Origin: Erwinia sp. HDF1-3R | GTDB taxonomy: Bacteria; Pseudomonadota; Gammaproteobacteria; Enterobacterales; Enterobacteriaceae | Reading direction: 5' to 3' | DNA: 64,000 nucleotides | Assembly (NCBI RefSeq): GCF_039621855.1 | Contig: NZ_CP155071.1 | Location: 2,418,001 to 2,482,000 of the forward strand | Shown: positions 55,397 to 64,000 of the stretch, one piece after another | Layout of the letters: each line of letters begins with the position of its first letter | Numbering within the stretch: the first letter of the stretch is position 1 | Position numbers and translations under genes: made by a program | Notes under the pieces: generated by a model | Told to the model about the DNA's origin: nothing | What the model saw: the letters and a program-made list of their open reading frames with translations, nothing else | The model's database searches: none

Positions 55397-56641
55397 TTAC
55401 TGATAAAGCGGCAGCAGGCTGGCTTTGTTCAAAAGCCAGGCCGCGAGATTTACTGTACCAAAAGCGATGACGGTAACGATGATTATTTTTTCCCACCGGC
55501 TGTGCGCCACGCCCGGCGCGAATTTCTGCCGGGCCTTGATCGCCAGGAATGCGGGGATAAAAACAGCCCAGACGGTCGCCAGCAGGCCCGCATAGCCAAT
55601 GGCGGCAAGGAAACCGTCGGGGAACCACAGCGAAGCCAGCAGCGGGGGTAAAAAGGTTAGCGCGCAGACCTTCAGCCGTTGCAGAAACGAGCGCCCCAGT
55701 TTTAACCGGTCGGCGATGAAATCAAACAGCCCGGAGGTGACGCCGAGGAAAGAGCAGAGAACGGCAAAGTGAGAAAAAACATTCATCAGCAGCTGAAGCC
55801 CACCCGCCGGAAGGTGGTTGTGCAGCGCCTCCAGCAGGGCCTCAATATCTCCCCCCTGGGCGATAATCGCCGGAAATTCAGCGCGGGGCAAATTTCCCAT
55901 CGTCGCGGTCAGCCAGAACAGGTAGATAACCAGCGCCAGCGATGTGCCAAAAATAAGGGCTTTCCCTACCTGCCTGCGATCGCCTGCGTAGTACTGATTA
56001 AGTCCCGCAATATTGCCGTGGTAGCCAAACGACGCGAGGCAGAACGGCACCACGGCTAAAACGTAGGGCCAGTAAGCGGCAGAGGCCCCTTCGCTGTTAA
56101 GGAGTACCGGCAGTTTCACCTGCATCAGTAAGCCGCCGAAGAGGATCACCAGCAGTACGATTTTGGCTAACAGACAGAAGGTCATCAGGCGGCTGACCTC
56201 TTTCGTTCCCAGACAGACCACCGCCCCCACGCAGCAGGTCAGCAGTATCTTCGCCTCGCCCTGGGTGACCGACAGGCCCGCCAGGTTTAACGAGTGCTGA
56301 TAGACCGGACCGCTGGCTGATATATAGGCATAGGTGAGGATACCGAGCACAAACAGAATGCTGATCGCGTTAATCGCTGCCCATCGTCGGCCCAACAGGT
56401 CGTGGGTAAGCGTGTTGTAGCCTTCACCGGGCTTGTAATAGCGGGCAGCCTTCAGAAACAGCAGACCTGAAAAGAGCATGCTTGCCCAGCTGCCCAGCAG
56501 GACTAAAACCGACCAGCCAAACCATGCCCCGGCCATCACTACCGGCAGGGTAAACATGCCCGCCCCCACTACCGTGCCGCAGATAATCATGGCACCCCAC
56601 CATACTGAGGGGCGATGCGAGGAAATGGCCGAATCTGTCAT
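55397..56641 (-). CDS. Aromatic amino acid permease (Mtr/TyrP family)
   Basis: A 414-residue permease with 11 predicted membrane segments. CGTVVGAGMFTLPVVMAGAW near residue 21, ILTYAYISASGPVYQHS, PFCLASFGYHGNIAGLNQYY, FAVLCSFLGVTSGLFDFIAD and the terminal LLPLYQ match E. coli Mtr (414 residues), the high-affinity tryptophan carrier, more than TyrP. No TrpR or TyrR operator could be recognised upstream. It precedes the DppA-like gene, together suggesting peptide and amino acid scavenging. The 250 bases upstream show no gene. Confidence 0.88.
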   Translation of the reverse strand: MTDSAISSHRPSVWWGAMIICGTVVGAGMFTLPVVMAGAWFGWSVLVLLGSWASMLFSGLLFLKAARYYKPGEGYNTLTHDLLGRRWAAINAISILFVLGILTYAYISASGPVYQHSLNLAGLSVTQGEAKILLTCCVGAVVCLGTKEVSRLMTFCLLAKIVLLVILFGGLLMQVKLPVLLNSEGASAAYWPYVLAVVPFCLASFGYHGNIAGLNQYYAGDRRQVGKALIFGTSLALVIYLFWLTATMGNLPRAEFPAIIAQGGDIEALLEALHNHLPAGGLQLLMNVFSHFAVLCSFLGVTSGLFDFIADRLKLGRSFLQRLKVCALTFLPPLLASLWFPDGFLAAIGYAGLLATVWAVFIPAFLAIKARQKFAPGVAHSRWEKIIIVTVIAFGTVNLAAWLLNKASLLPLYQ

Positions 56642-56853
56642 ATAGAAACCTTAGTGAAATTAACTCTTTGTCACCTGGGACGCAGGCAGGCGTATCCTGC
56701 CACAAAAAGGCTTTGGGGATAAGGTTTGATTCTCCAGGGTATGACTGATGACGTATCGCGTTTGGCAGGGAATGACAGATTGTGAGTGCGCAAGCACAAG
56801 GGATGAAAGGCGTGTAGACAAGATCAAGTGGTGAATAATGTGAAGGGAGTTAA

Positions 56854-56873
56854 CCCCGCCGGGACGGGCGGGG
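56854..56873 (-). terminator. GC-rich hairpin after osmC
   Basis: CCCCGCC / GGCGGGG with a six-base loop, 20 bases past the osmC stop. The T-tract is short, so it is a moderate candidate. Confidence 0.5.
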
Positions 56874-56892
56874 AAATGAACCTAACGGGCAG

Positions 56893-57321
56893 TTAGTTCA
56901 GCTTATAATCCAGCGTGATTTCAGCGCTAATCAGCTGAGACACCGGACAGCCCTGCTTGGCCTGATTGATGATTTTATCAAACGTTTCGCTGTCGATACC
57001 CGGCAGTTTAACCTGGCTTTCCAGCGCAATTTTGGTAATTTTGAAGCCGTCACCGACTTTATCCAGTGAGACATTCGCCACGGTATCAATGCTTTCAGGC
57101 ACATAACCTTCGTTGCCCAGCATCAGTGAAAGCGCCATGGAAAAACAGGCCGAATGAGCGGCACCAATCAGTTCTTCAGGGTTAGTACCGGGTTTGCCTT
57201 CAAAGCGAGTATTGAAACCATAAGGCTGCTCTTTCAGCGCACCGCTTTCGGTGGTGATGGTGCCTTTGCCTTTTTTAATATCGCCTTCCCAGTGTGCCTG
57301 CCCTTTCTTATGAATGGTCAT
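56893..57321 (-). CDS. osmC: Osmotically inducible peroxiredoxin OsmC
   Basis: A 142-residue thiol peroxidase that detoxifies organic hydroperoxides. It tracks E. coli OsmC throughout: MTIHKKGQAHWEGDIKKGKG, YGFNTRFEGKPGTNPEELIG and AAHSACFSMALSLMLGNEGY with the peroxidatic Cys, then KQGCPVSQLISAEITLDY with the resolving Cys. A strong AGGAGG precedes the start. In E. coli it is induced by osmotic stress and stationary phase (RpoS, RcsB, NhaR); the promoter region is 57322-57465, shared with the divergent small gene. Confidence 0.97.
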   Translation of the reverse strand: MTIHKKGQAHWEGDIKKGKGTITTESGALKEQPYGFNTRFEGKPGTNPEELIGAAHSACFSMALSLMLGNEGYVPESIDTVANVSLDKVGDGFKITKIALESQVKLPGIDSETFDKIINQAKQGCPVSQLISAEITLDYKLN

Positions 57322-57465
57322 GATTATCCTCCTGTGTGTTTATCAATGGGATTCAGTATAGTAGCTTCTCAGCACTTCGCTCGGGCCGGGCTTGCAAATG
57401 GCCGTTCTTTGACCATTAATTAGAGGGTTGCTACTCAATCCCACTCTTCTGTAAGGAATCAAAGT

Positions 57466-57645
57466 ATGTTTACGCAAGGCGATATCGTTCAGTCTAAAAC
57501 CGGCGGCCCTAAGATGGTTGTTTTGCAGGCAGGGGATATCACCCTGACCTGCGCACGCGTTGATGATGCCGACAGAAAAGCCATTGAGGTGGCCGCCGAT
57601 TCGGTTAATCCGTATCACGAAGAGGGCGACTTCGGCGTGTGCTGA
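57466..57645 (+). CDS. YodC-like small protein (DUF2158)
   Basis: A 59-residue protein, MFTQGDIVQSKTGGPKMVVL and on to GDFGVC. The pattern GDxVxxKxGGPxMxV is the signature of the YodC/DUF2158 family, whose function is unknown; the expected WF motif is replaced here by TCARVDDADRKAIEVAADSV. The start is supported by GTAAGGAATC upstream. It is divergent from osmC and 50 bases upstream of pepT in the same direction, possibly one transcript. A longer minus-strand frame over the same DNA is a shadow. Confidence 0.75.
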   Translation: MFTQGDIVQSKTGGPKMVVLQAGDITLTCARVDDADRKAIEVAADSVNPYHEEGDFGVC

Positions 57646-57695
57646 ATTCACCTTCCCCCGTTTTCACTTTCCATTAATCCATAAGGGAGTGCCAA

Positions 57696-58934
57696 ATGCC
57701 GCAGCGCCTGGCTGAACAGCTTACCACCCGTTTTTATCGCTACCTTGCCGTCACCAGCCAGAGCAATGCCGCGGCGACGACGCTGCCGAGCACGCCCGGG
57801 CAGCATGATATGGCCCAGCTGCTGGCCAGCGAGCTGCGAACGATGGGCCTGCGGGACGTTGTTATCGACGAATTCGCCACGGTCACCGCCGTCAAGCCCG
57901 GCAACTGCCCGTCTGCGCCGCGCATCGGCTTTATCACCCATATTGATACGGTTGACGTCGGCCTCTCGCCTCATATTCATCCGCAGACGCTGCGCTATGA
58001 GGGTAAGGATCTCTGCCTGAACGCCGGGCAGGATATCTGGCTGCGCCGGGAGGAACACCCGGAGATCGAGGCTTATCAGGGACAGGAGATTATTTTCAGC
58101 GACGGCACCAGCGTGCTGGGCGCGGACAATAAAGCGGCGGTCACCGTGGTGATGACGCTGATGGAAAATCTGCAGGATGCGCCGCACGGTGATATCGTCG
58201 TCGCCTTCGTGCCGGATGAAGAGATTGGCCTGCGCGGCGCTAAGGCGCTGGATCTGGAGCGCCGCTTTAAGGTTGACTTCGCCTGGACCATTGACTGCTG
58301 CGAGCTGGGCGAAGTGGTCTATGAGAACTTCAACGCCGCATCGGCTGAACTCCTGTTTACCGGGGTGACGGCACATCCCATGTCCGGTAAAGGGGTGCTG
58401 GTTAACCCTCTGCTGATGGCCCTGGACTATATCGGTCATTTTGATCGCCACGAAACACCAGAGCATACCGAGGGGCGCGAGGGTTACGTGTGGTTCAACG
58501 AGATGACCGCCAACGCCAGTGAGGCACGGGTGAAAGCGTCGATTCGTGACTTCGACCTTTGTGCCTTTGAGCAGCGCAAGCAGACGATGGCCGACATCGC
58601 AGCACAGATTGCCGCACAGTATCCCACGGGCGAGGTCAGCCTGCACATCAGCGATACCTACAGCAATATCAGCAACGCGATCGGGGAAGATCGACGGGCG
58701 ATCGATCTGCTGCTGACGGCGCTGGAACAGCTGGATATTGTCCCTAAAATCACCCCGATGCGCGGCGGCACCGATGGGGCCGCGTTATCCGCCAAAGGCC
58801 TGCTGACCCCTAATTTCTTCACCGGCGCGCATAACTTCCACTCAAAGTTTGAGTTTTTGCCGGTGCCCTCCTTCGTCAAATCATACCTGGTCGCGGAGAA
58901 GCTCTGCCTGCTGGCTGCTCAGGATAGCCGTTGA
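57696..58934 (+). CDS. pepT: Peptidase T (aminotripeptidase)
   Basis: A 412-residue cytoplasmic zinc enzyme that removes the N-terminal residue from tripeptides. Family motifs are FITHIDTVDVG (zinc His and catalytic Asp), DGTSVLGADNKAAVTVVM (bridging Asp), VAFVPDEEIGLRGA (catalytic Glu-Glu), WTIDCCELGEVVYENFNAAS and PMRGGTDGAALSAKGLLTP. The C-terminal His lies in FFTGAHNFHSKFEF. Length and order of motifs agree with E. coli PepT (408). AGGGAG precedes the start. In enterics it is induced by anaerobiosis (FNR); no FNR box was checked in detail. Confidence 0.96.
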   Translation: MPQRLAEQLTTRFYRYLAVTSQSNAAATTLPSTPGQHDMAQLLASELRTMGLRDVVIDEFATVTAVKPGNCPSAPRIGFITHIDTVDVGLSPHIHPQTLRYEGKDLCLNAGQDIWLRREEHPEIEAYQGQEIIFSDGTSVLGADNKAAVTVVMTLMENLQDAPHGDIVVAFVPDEEIGLRGAKALDLERRFKVDFAWTIDCCELGEVVYENFNAASAELLFTGVTAHPMSGKGVLVNPLLMALDYIGHFDRHETPEHTEGREGYVWFNEMTANASEARVKASIRDFDLCAFEQRKQTMADIAAQIAAQYPTGEVSLHISDTYSNISNAIGEDRRAIDLLLTALEQLDIVPKITPMRGGTDGAALSAKGLLTPNFFTGAHNFHSKFEFLPVPSFVKSYLVAEKLCLLAAQDSR

Positions 58935-58982
58935 TGCTCGGCCATCCCTGTGGAAACCCCGGCTTAACCCCGTCAAACCGGG

Positions 58983-59756
58983 TTATTTCACCGCAACATC
59001 AATGCCGGGGAAGAACTTCGCCGCCAGACGGGTAACGGTACCCTCAGCCTGCACCTTGGCGATGGCCGCATCCAGCTGCTGTTTCAGCCTGACGTCGTCT
59101 TTGCGCAGGCCAAATCCTATGCCGACACCCAGTATCTGCGAGTCTTCCACCGGTTTACCCGCAAAGCCATAGGCCTGGCCCTGAGGCTTATCAAGAAAGC
59201 CGGACTGACCCGCGGCTGACATCACCAGCGTGCCGTCCAGGCGGCCCGCGAGCAGGTCGTTATAGACCTGATTCTGATCCTGATAAGCGGTTATGGTTAC
59301 CCCCTGCGATTCCCAGTGTTTCCTGGCAAAGGTTTCCTGTACGGAACCCTGCAATACGCCGATCGTTTTGCCCTTTAACGCCGCAACGTCAGGCGCAAGC
59401 CCTGCCCCTTTGCGGCTGATCAGCTGACTGGGAATACGATAGATTGGGCGGGTAAAACCAATGCTTTTTAACCGCGCCTCGGTGATATTCATCGCCGAGT
59501 TGATCGCATCAAACTTCCTGGCCGCCAGCGCCGGGATCAGCGCATCAAAGCTGCTTTCCACCCAGCTACAGGAAAAATTCCCCGCCTGGCAGACCGCTTT
59601 TCCCAGTTCAATATCAAATCCCTGTAATTCGCCCGCCGCGTTGCGACTCTCGAACGGGGGATATTCCGACTCCAGCCCAAACCGCAGCGTATCCGCTGCG
59701 GCAGACATCGAGGTGATCAGGCCCGCAACCACAAACAGTGCATTCAGCTTCTTCAT
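58983..59756 (-). CDS. Amino-acid ABC transporter substrate-binding protein (ArgT/HisJ-like)
   Basis: A 257-residue periplasmic family-3 binding protein. I prefer the ATG at 59756 (MKKLNALFVV) over a TTG three codons upstream. After the signal peptide come LRFGLESEYPPFESRNAAGE, LQGFDIELGKAVCQ, SSFDALIPALAARKFDAINS, MNITEARLKSIGFTRPIY and GVLQGSVQETFARKH, all typical of lysine/arginine/ornithine or histidine binding proteins. No permease or ATPase is adjacent. It is downstream of the ybdL-like aminotransferase gene by 25 bases, so the pair probably handles one amino acid. Confidence 0.9.
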   Translation of the reverse strand: MKKLNALFVVAGLITSMSAAADTLRFGLESEYPPFESRNAAGELQGFDIELGKAVCQAGNFSCSWVESSFDALIPALAARKFDAINSAMNITEARLKSIGFTRPIYRIPSQLISRKGAGLAPDVAALKGKTIGVLQGSVQETFARKHWESQGVTITAYQDQNQVYNDLLAGRLDGTLVMSAAGQSGFLDKPQGQAYGFAGKPVEDSQILGVGIGFGLRKDDVRLKQQLDAAIAKVQAEGTVTRLAAKFFPGIDVAVK

Positions 59757-59781
59757 CAACTTCAACTTCCCCTGATAATTA

Positions 59782-60951
59782 TTAGCGCGGCTTTACCTGG
59801 CACAGCGCCTGGGCGCCCGCGCGCAGTGTGGCTTCATCTTTAGCGAACGAGAGACGGATTAATTTATTGTCGGTGCCGTCGGTATAAAAGGCCGAGAGTG
59901 GGATGGTCGCCACGCCGTATTCGACAATCAGCTTTTTGACCATTTCACTGTCCGGCAGGTCACTGAATTCTGCATAGCTTGCCAGCATAAAAAAGGATCC
60001 CGCCGACGGCAGCAGGCGGAAAGGTGACGCCTTCAGCAGCGAAGCCAGCAGATCGCGCTTATGCTGGTAAAACGCCCCCAGCCCCAGATAGTTATCAGGA
60101 TGACGAAGGTATTCTGAAAAAGCCACCTGCATGGGTGTGTCCGCGGCGTACATCATAAACTGATGCACCCTGACCAGCTCGGTCATCAGTTCGGCGGGTG
60201 CCAGGCAGTAGCCCACGCGCCAGCCGGTGACGTGAAAGGTTTTCCCAAACGATGAGACGATAACGCTGCGCTGCGCCAGTTCGGCATGGGTTGCCATGCC
60301 CTGATGCTGACGCCCGTCGAAGAGGATATGTTCATATACCTCGTCGGAAAGCACCACGATGTCGGTATGGCGCAGAAGCCGCGCCAGCTGGTCGAGATCC
60401 TCAGGGCTGAGCACCTGGGCGCTGGGATTGTGCGGCGTATTGATAATAATCATTCGGGTCCGCGGCGTGATAGCTGCCTGCACCTCATCCCAGTTGATCG
60501 TAAAATCAGGCAGATGCAGCTTCAGCCCAATCGGCGTAGCCCCCTGCAGCCGCACCACCGGGGCGTAGCTGTCGAAGGCCGGCTCGAAAAAAATCACTTC
60601 GTCTCCGGCGTGGACAAGTCCGCCGATCGCGGCGTAAAGCCCCTGACTGGCGCTGGCGGTAATCAGCACTTCGCTGTCGGTATCGTACTGCTGCCCATAG
60701 AGGGTCTTAACCTTGTCGGCCAGCGCCTCCTTTAGCGACAGCAGCCCGGTCATCGGCGCGTACTGATTATGTCCCTGCTCCATCGCGCGGGTAACACTCT
60801 CAATCAGTGCGCGATCGCAGGGAAAATCCGGCGCGCCCTGCGAGAGATTTATCGCCTTATGCTGCGCCGAAAGCTGGCCTATCACCGAGAAGATGGTCGT
60901 ACCGACGTCCGGCAGTTTCGATCGCTGAGGTACGGCTGAGAGGATAGTCAT
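59782..60951 (-). CDS. ybdL: Methionine aminotransferase (YbdL-like)
   Basis: The start at 60951 (MTILSAVPQRSKLPDVGTTI) follows GGAGCG and gives 389 residues. It is a class I PLP transaminase: FSVIGQLSAQHKAINLSQGA, PDFPCDRALIESV, ASASQGLYAAIGGLVH, IINTPHNPSAQVLSPEDLD, LSDEVYEHILFDGR and the PLP Lys in VSSFGKTFHVTGWRVGYC. Pattern and length match E. coli YbdL, which transaminates methionine and aromatic amino acids with 2-oxo acids, including the last step of methionine salvage. It is divergent from a LysR gene and co-directional with an amino-acid binding protein. Confidence 0.9.
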   Translation of the reverse strand: MTILSAVPQRSKLPDVGTTIFSVIGQLSAQHKAINLSQGAPDFPCDRALIESVTRAMEQGHNQYAPMTGLLSLKEALADKVKTLYGQQYDTDSEVLITASASQGLYAAIGGLVHAGDEVIFFEPAFDSYAPVVRLQGATPIGLKLHLPDFTINWDEVQAAITPRTRMIIINTPHNPSAQVLSPEDLDQLARLLRHTDIVVLSDEVYEHILFDGRQHQGMATHAELAQRSVIVSSFGKTFHVTGWRVGYCLAPAELMTELVRVHQFMMYAADTPMQVAFSEYLRHPDNYLGLGAFYQHKRDLLASLLKASPFRLLPSAGSFFMLASYAEFSDLPDSEMVKKLIVEYGVATIPLSAFYTDGTDNKLIRLSFAKDEATLRAGAQALCQVKPR

Positions 60952-61068
60952 TAACGCTCCGGTCACTGAGAAAAACGCGATGCTTTATTCAACGTGAGGA
61001 CTCTTGAGCCGACAAGCGAATTGTTGTCATAATAGCTATGACTTTTCGACATTGCTCAGAGACGCCCT

Positions 61069-61920
61069 ATGCCCCGTCGTCCGCTGCCGTTAAACGCCAT
61101 TCATGCCTTTATTGTGACTGCACGCCACCTTAATTTAACCCACGCGGCACGGGAGCTCTGTATTACCCAGGGGGCGGTGAGCCGTAAAATAGCCGCGCTG
61201 GAGAACTGGCTGGGGTTCCCTCTCTTCGAGCGGCACGCCCGTGGGTTAAGGCTGACCGTGCAGGGCAGCAGCCTGCTTCCCTCTTTCAAAAGTGGATTTG
61301 AACAGATCGCACAGGCCGCTGAGCAGGCCAGCACCCGGCATACGACCCTGCGCCTTAAGGCACCCACCTGTGCCATGCGCTGGCTGGTACCACGGCTGGT
61401 GGCGCTGGAGCAGGCCCGTCCCGAACTCCATGTGGCGCTGACCACCACGGTTGACCACGGCTCAGGCCTGGGACATTTTGATGCTGCGATCCTTTACGGC
61501 GCACCGTCGGTGGCGGGCTACCGTCTGTTTGACGAGGTGCTGACGCCGGTGATGGCCCCCAGTTTACTGCCCGCAGGCGGCCTGTCGTTCGAAGATTTAA
61601 CCCGTTTTACCTTTCTGCATCCTACCGCCGATGGCCGGGACTGGGCGCTGTGGCTGGCCGGGCGGCGTCAGGCGCTGATGATGAAGCGCAACCAGCATTT
61701 CGACACCATGGATCTGGCGATCGGTGCGGCGATCCAGGGGTTTGGCGTGACGATAGCCGATATCACGCTGATCCAGTCCGATCTGGCGATGGGCCGGCTG
61801 GTGGCACCCTTTCGCGAAACGGTGAAGACGGGCGCGGTCTACAGTCTGATCCAGCGCCCGGAGGAAGAGGCGCCACCCCAGCTTGCGGAAGTGGTGGCGT
61901 GGCTGTGTCAACAGCCTTAG
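61069..61920 (+). CDS. LysR-family regulator, GcvA-like
   Basis: A 283-residue LysR protein with the GcvA-type start [20 protein letters not shown], helix-turn-helix [19 protein letters not shown] and linker [20 protein letters not shown]. The effector domain includes [20 protein letters not shown], another GcvA-group feature. It is divergent from the ybdL/binding-protein pair (117 bases apart) and probably regulates it. Its stop overlaps the convergent chemoreceptor gene by four bases. Confidence 0.92.
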   Translation: MPRRPLPLNAIHAFIVTARHLNLTHAARELCITQGAVSRKIAALENWLGFPLFERHARGLRLTVQGSSLLPSFKSGFEQIAQAAEQASTRHTTLRLKAPTCAMRWLVPRLVALEQARPELHVALTTTVDHGSGLGHFDAAILYGAPSVAGYRLFDEVLTPVMAPSLLPAGGLSFEDLTRFTFLHPTADGRDWALWLAGRRQALMMKRNQHFDTMDLAIGAAIQGFGVTIADITLIQSDLAMGRLVAPFRETVKTGAVYSLIQRPEEEAPPQLAEVVAWLCQQP

Positions 61921-63578
61921 AAAGAGACCCACTCATCGGCGGCGGCAACTGACCTGGCGGCAGAGACGGGCTTCACCGGCGTGACTCTGACCGCCGGCGG
62001 CGCGCGACGATCGTCATCCGTTCCGGCAGAAAGCCGGAATCGGGAGACGGAGAGCGTCAGCTCCTCGGTCTGGCGTTCCAGCGAGCTGGCGGCGGCAGAG
62101 ACCTGTTCAACCAGCGAGGCATTCTGCTGGGTGACGCTATCCATTTCAGTAATGGCGGTGCCGACCTGTGAGATCCCTTTGCTCTGCTCTTCCGAGGCCG
62201 AGGCGATCTGTTTCATGATCTCCGTGACTTCGGCGACTGATTTCAGCATCTCATCCATGGTACTTCCGGCCTCGCCGACCAGACGTGATCCGCTGTCGAT
62301 GCGGCTCACGGAGTCTGCGATCAGCGTTTCAATCTCCTTCGCCGCACCTGCGCTGCGCTGCGCCAGATTACGTACTTCGCTGGCCACAACGGCAAAACCA
62401 CGCCCCTGCTCACCGGCCCGCGCGGCTTCGACGGCGGCGTTCAGCGCGAGGATATTGGTCTGGAAGGCAATACTGTTAATCACGCTGGTGATTTCTGCGA
62501 TTTTATTCGAACTGTCGGTGATGCCTTTCATGGTGGTGACCACATCCGCGACCAGCCTGCCACCTTTCCCGGCGGTAACCGACGCGTTCTGCGCCAGTTC
62601 GCTGGCCTGGTGGGCATTATCGGCGTTGAGCTTCACCGTGGCCGTCAGCTGTTCCATGCTTGCCGCCGTCTCTTCCAGCGCCGCCGCCTGCTGTTCGGTA
62701 CGTGAGGAGAGATCGTTATTACCGGATGAAATTTCCGTCGCGCCGCGATAAATACTGTCGGTACCCTGGCGAATTGCGCTAACCGCGTTACGCAGGCTCT
62801 CCTGCATCTCTCGCAGCAGGGGCACCAGTTTACCGACGCAGTTACGGCCAATATCGTCAATGGGCTGGCTCAAATCGCCTTCGGCAATCTGCCGAAAGTG
62901 CTGGCGAATGCCCTCCAGCGGACGCACCAGAATATTGACGAGGTAACGGTCAGTAAACAGCAAAATTAGCAGACCAATTATGACGGCCAGAACAATGACC
63001 GTTTTGGTTACCCTGGTCAGATGATCGACCGTGACGCGGGTGATATCCAGCTTTTCCCCGGCTGCGACGTTAAATTTATCCACGGTTACGCCAAACCCGC
63101 GGCTCAGTGCCGGCGTGACGCTGGCAGCATGATGACGAAATTCGTCCAGAGACGGCTGCTGGGCGAGGTGCATCTGCGGCAGAACGCCCTCATCCAGCAG
63201 TTTCTGCCAGCTGGCGATCACTGTGCTGGCGTAGGCCGGGCTGAGGGGGCCGGGCGCTTCGGCTTTGAAACTGGCAAGCTGCGCCGCCATGCTGTCGAGC
63301 GCCTTCTGCGCGGAAGCCATATCCGCTGCGGCAGAGGCACTGCCAGCCTGGCGTGATTCAATGGCGCGGGTAAGGCGGGTGATAAAGCGGAAATACTGGT
63401 CGTTACCCTTACTGAGGGTGGTCATCTGGTTTACCAGCAGGCGATCGACCTCATTCCCTTTGCCTACCGAGCTGAGGGAATAGACGCTGTACAATCCGAC
63501 CCCCAGCCATAACAGGCAGAACAGGCCGAGCACCCACAGCATAACGCTTCGGACGGTAAAATCTTTTAACAATCTCAT
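61917..63578 (-). CDS. Methyl-accepting chemotaxis protein with C-terminal CheR-tether-like motif
   Basis: A 553-residue receptor. The first membrane segment is at about 12-34 ([20 protein letters not shown]), a periplasmic four-helix sensor follows to about 190, then the second segment [15 protein letters not shown], a HAMP domain with [20 protein letters not shown] and the MA domain with [20 protein letters not shown]. The C-terminus ends EWVSF, which fits the W-x-x-F pentapeptide that recruits CheR and CheB, as in Tsr and Tar (NWETF). It is therefore likely to be an abundant, self-adapting receptor of Tsr/Tar type. A sigma-28-type promoter lies upstream. Confidence 0.94.
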   Translation of the reverse strand: MRLLKDFTVRSVMLWVLGLFCLLWLGVGLYSVYSLSSVGKGNEVDRLLVNQMTTLSKGNDQYFRFITRLTRAIESRQAGSASAAADMASAQKALDSMAAQLASFKAEAPGPLSPAYASTVIASWQKLLDEGVLPQMHLAQQPSLDEFRHHAASVTPALSRGFGVTVDKFNVAAGEKLDITRVTVDHLTRVTKTVIVLAVIIGLLILLFTDRYLVNILVRPLEGIRQHFRQIAEGDLSQPIDDIGRNCVGKLVPLLREMQESLRNAVSAIRQGTDSIYRGATEISSGNNDLSSRTEQQAAALEETAASMEQLTATVKLNADNAHQASELAQNASVTAGKGGRLVADVVTTMKGITDSSNKIAEITSVINSIAFQTNILALNAAVEAARAGEQGRGFAVVASEVRNLAQRSAGAAKEIETLIADSVSRIDSGSRLVGEAGSTMDEMLKSVAEVTEIMKQIASASEEQSKGISQVGTAITEMDSVTQQNASLVEQVSAAASSLERQTEELTLSVSRFRLSAGTDDDRRAPPAVRVTPVKPVSAARSVAAADEWVSF

Positions 63579-63642
63579 AACTTCTCCAACGCTAAAGGAA
63601 TACTGAATCCTTCGTCCCAGTCTGAGGGACGCATATCTCCTT

Positions 63643-63669
63643 TTATCGGCACGTCAGAGCAAAGTATGA
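63643..63669 (-). promoter_or_regulatory. Sigma-28 (FliA)-type promoter of the chemoreceptor
   Basis: On the complement a perfect GCCGATAA (63643-63650) is preceded by an 11-base spacer and TCATACTT, a poor match (4 of 8) to TAAAGTTT. It lies about 65 bases before the ATG. Confidence 0.6.
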
Positions 63670-63807
63670 GTTAATTTTCTATATGGGTCAGAACGTTAGC
63701 TGCCCTGATAATTTGTTAAATGACTGTAGTTAAAGTTGTTTATTCATGGAAGGTTACACTCAGCTAATGAAAACCTGTTTTAAAAAAGTGGCTGTTTTGT
63801 TAATTGA

Positions 63808-64000
63808 TTATACATCCAGGCGTACCATCCTGCTGACCAGCAGGCGAAAGAGCTGAGTGCGCCGCCGCATAAATCGCTTCTCCAGCCTGATGACGCTGCG
63901 TCCCTGCTCACCAAAGCGCATGATCTCATCCTGCCCGGGCTGCCAGGCGGGCCAGGTCACCTCACCGGAAAGCGTCTGAGTGGAAGCGGATGCATCGCGG
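63808..64000 (-). CDS. 3' end of a probable type B carboxylesterase
   Basis: The stop codon is at 63808-63810 and the frame stays open to the right edge (64 codons). The segment GEVTWPAWQPGQDEIMRFGE followed by QGRSVIRLEKRF resembles the C-terminal WPxY/WPxW...MxF region of carboxylesterases and para-nitrobenzyl esterases. The basic tail FMRRRTQLFRLLVSRMVRLDV is not diagnostic. Only the C-terminus is visible, so the assignment is tentative. The 230 bases between this gene and the chemoreceptor hold only the sigma-28 promoter. Confidence 0.5.
   Translation of the reverse strand, partial: RDASASTQTLSGEVTWPAWQPGQDEIMRFGEQGRSVIRLEKRFMRRRTQLFRLLVSRMVRLDV

Noticed and set aside
57343..57651. 102-codon minus-strand frame over the YodC-like gene
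   Set aside because: The plus-strand frame has the GDxVxxKxGGPxM signature and a good ribosome binding site; the antisense frame has neither.
57648..58646. 332-codon minus-strand open frame
   Set aside because: Entirely antisense to pepT, whose motifs and length are decisive; a high-GC shadow frame.

Overview
The window looks like chromosome from a plant- or insect-associated member of the Enterobacterales, most likely Erwinia or Pantoea (Erwiniaceae). This is inferred from the mix of enteric orthologues (Mqo, OsmC, PepT, SotB, Ahr, Cdh, YbdL), a TreZ-TreY-GlgX trehalose operon, SrfABC, and a CTX-M-like class A beta-lactamase that recalls the chromosomal ERP enzyme of Erwinia persicina. Most of the sequence is GC-rich housekeeping DNA. 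It is interrupted by AT-rich accessory islands that carry effector-like genes. No rRNA, tRNA or CRISPR array was seen.

Layout. 1-240: 5' part of a thiM-like kinase. 240-2,400: accessory cassette made of a 21-bp-phased repeat array, an orphan hcp, a Tlde1-type L,D-transpeptidase-fold effector and its presumed periplasmic immunity protein. 2.4-8.8 kb: trehalose-from-glycogen operon treZ-treY-glgX. 9.2-12.1 kb: dat-ddc for 1,3-diaminopropane. 12.2-13.1 kb: AT-rich OspG/NleH-like kinase, a probable type III effector. 13.2-21.3 kb: mqo, a chemoreceptor, an Rpn nuclease remnant, formaldehyde dehydrogenase, a dehalogenase-like hydrolase with a VF530 protein, and ahr. 21.5-26.6 kb: second accessory island with a bicovalent flavin oxidase, an IS630 remnant, a 743-residue pertussis-toxin-like ADP-ribosyltransferase and a second copy of the repeat array. 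26.6-35.2 kb: a PAS chemoreceptor divergent from srfABC. 35.3-37.1 kb: class A beta-lactamase and a barstar/barnase pair. 37.6-42.9 kb: cdh, an AI-2E family protein, and a MetNIQ-like importer with a 2-oxoglutarate/Fe(II)-type oxygenase. 43.1-48.3 kb: MarR plus FAD monooxygenase, a SoxS-like regulator, an Rrf2 regulator, a 3-hydroxyisobutyrate-dehydrogenase-like enzyme and VirK/YbjX. 48.6-64 kb: sotB, an MFS/M20 peptidase pair with divergent LysR, a DppA-like binding protein, an Mtr-like permease, osmC, a YodC-like protein, pepT, an amino-acid binding protein with ybdL and divergent LysR, a third chemoreceptor, and the 3' end of a probable carboxylesterase.

Two themes run through the window. 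The first is antagonism and host interaction: the T6SS cassette, kinase effector, ADP-ribosyltransferase, SrfABC and secreted barnase lie between ordinary metabolic genes, and two of these loci share the same repeat array. The second is flagellar control: all three chemoreceptor genes have a sigma-28-like promoter (GCCGATAA or GCCGATAG) upstream. Short tandem repeats (35-bp, 7-bp and two different 6-bp arrays) lie in several intergenic spaces and could vary between strains. All functional calls come from reading motifs and from memory of families; no database search was run.
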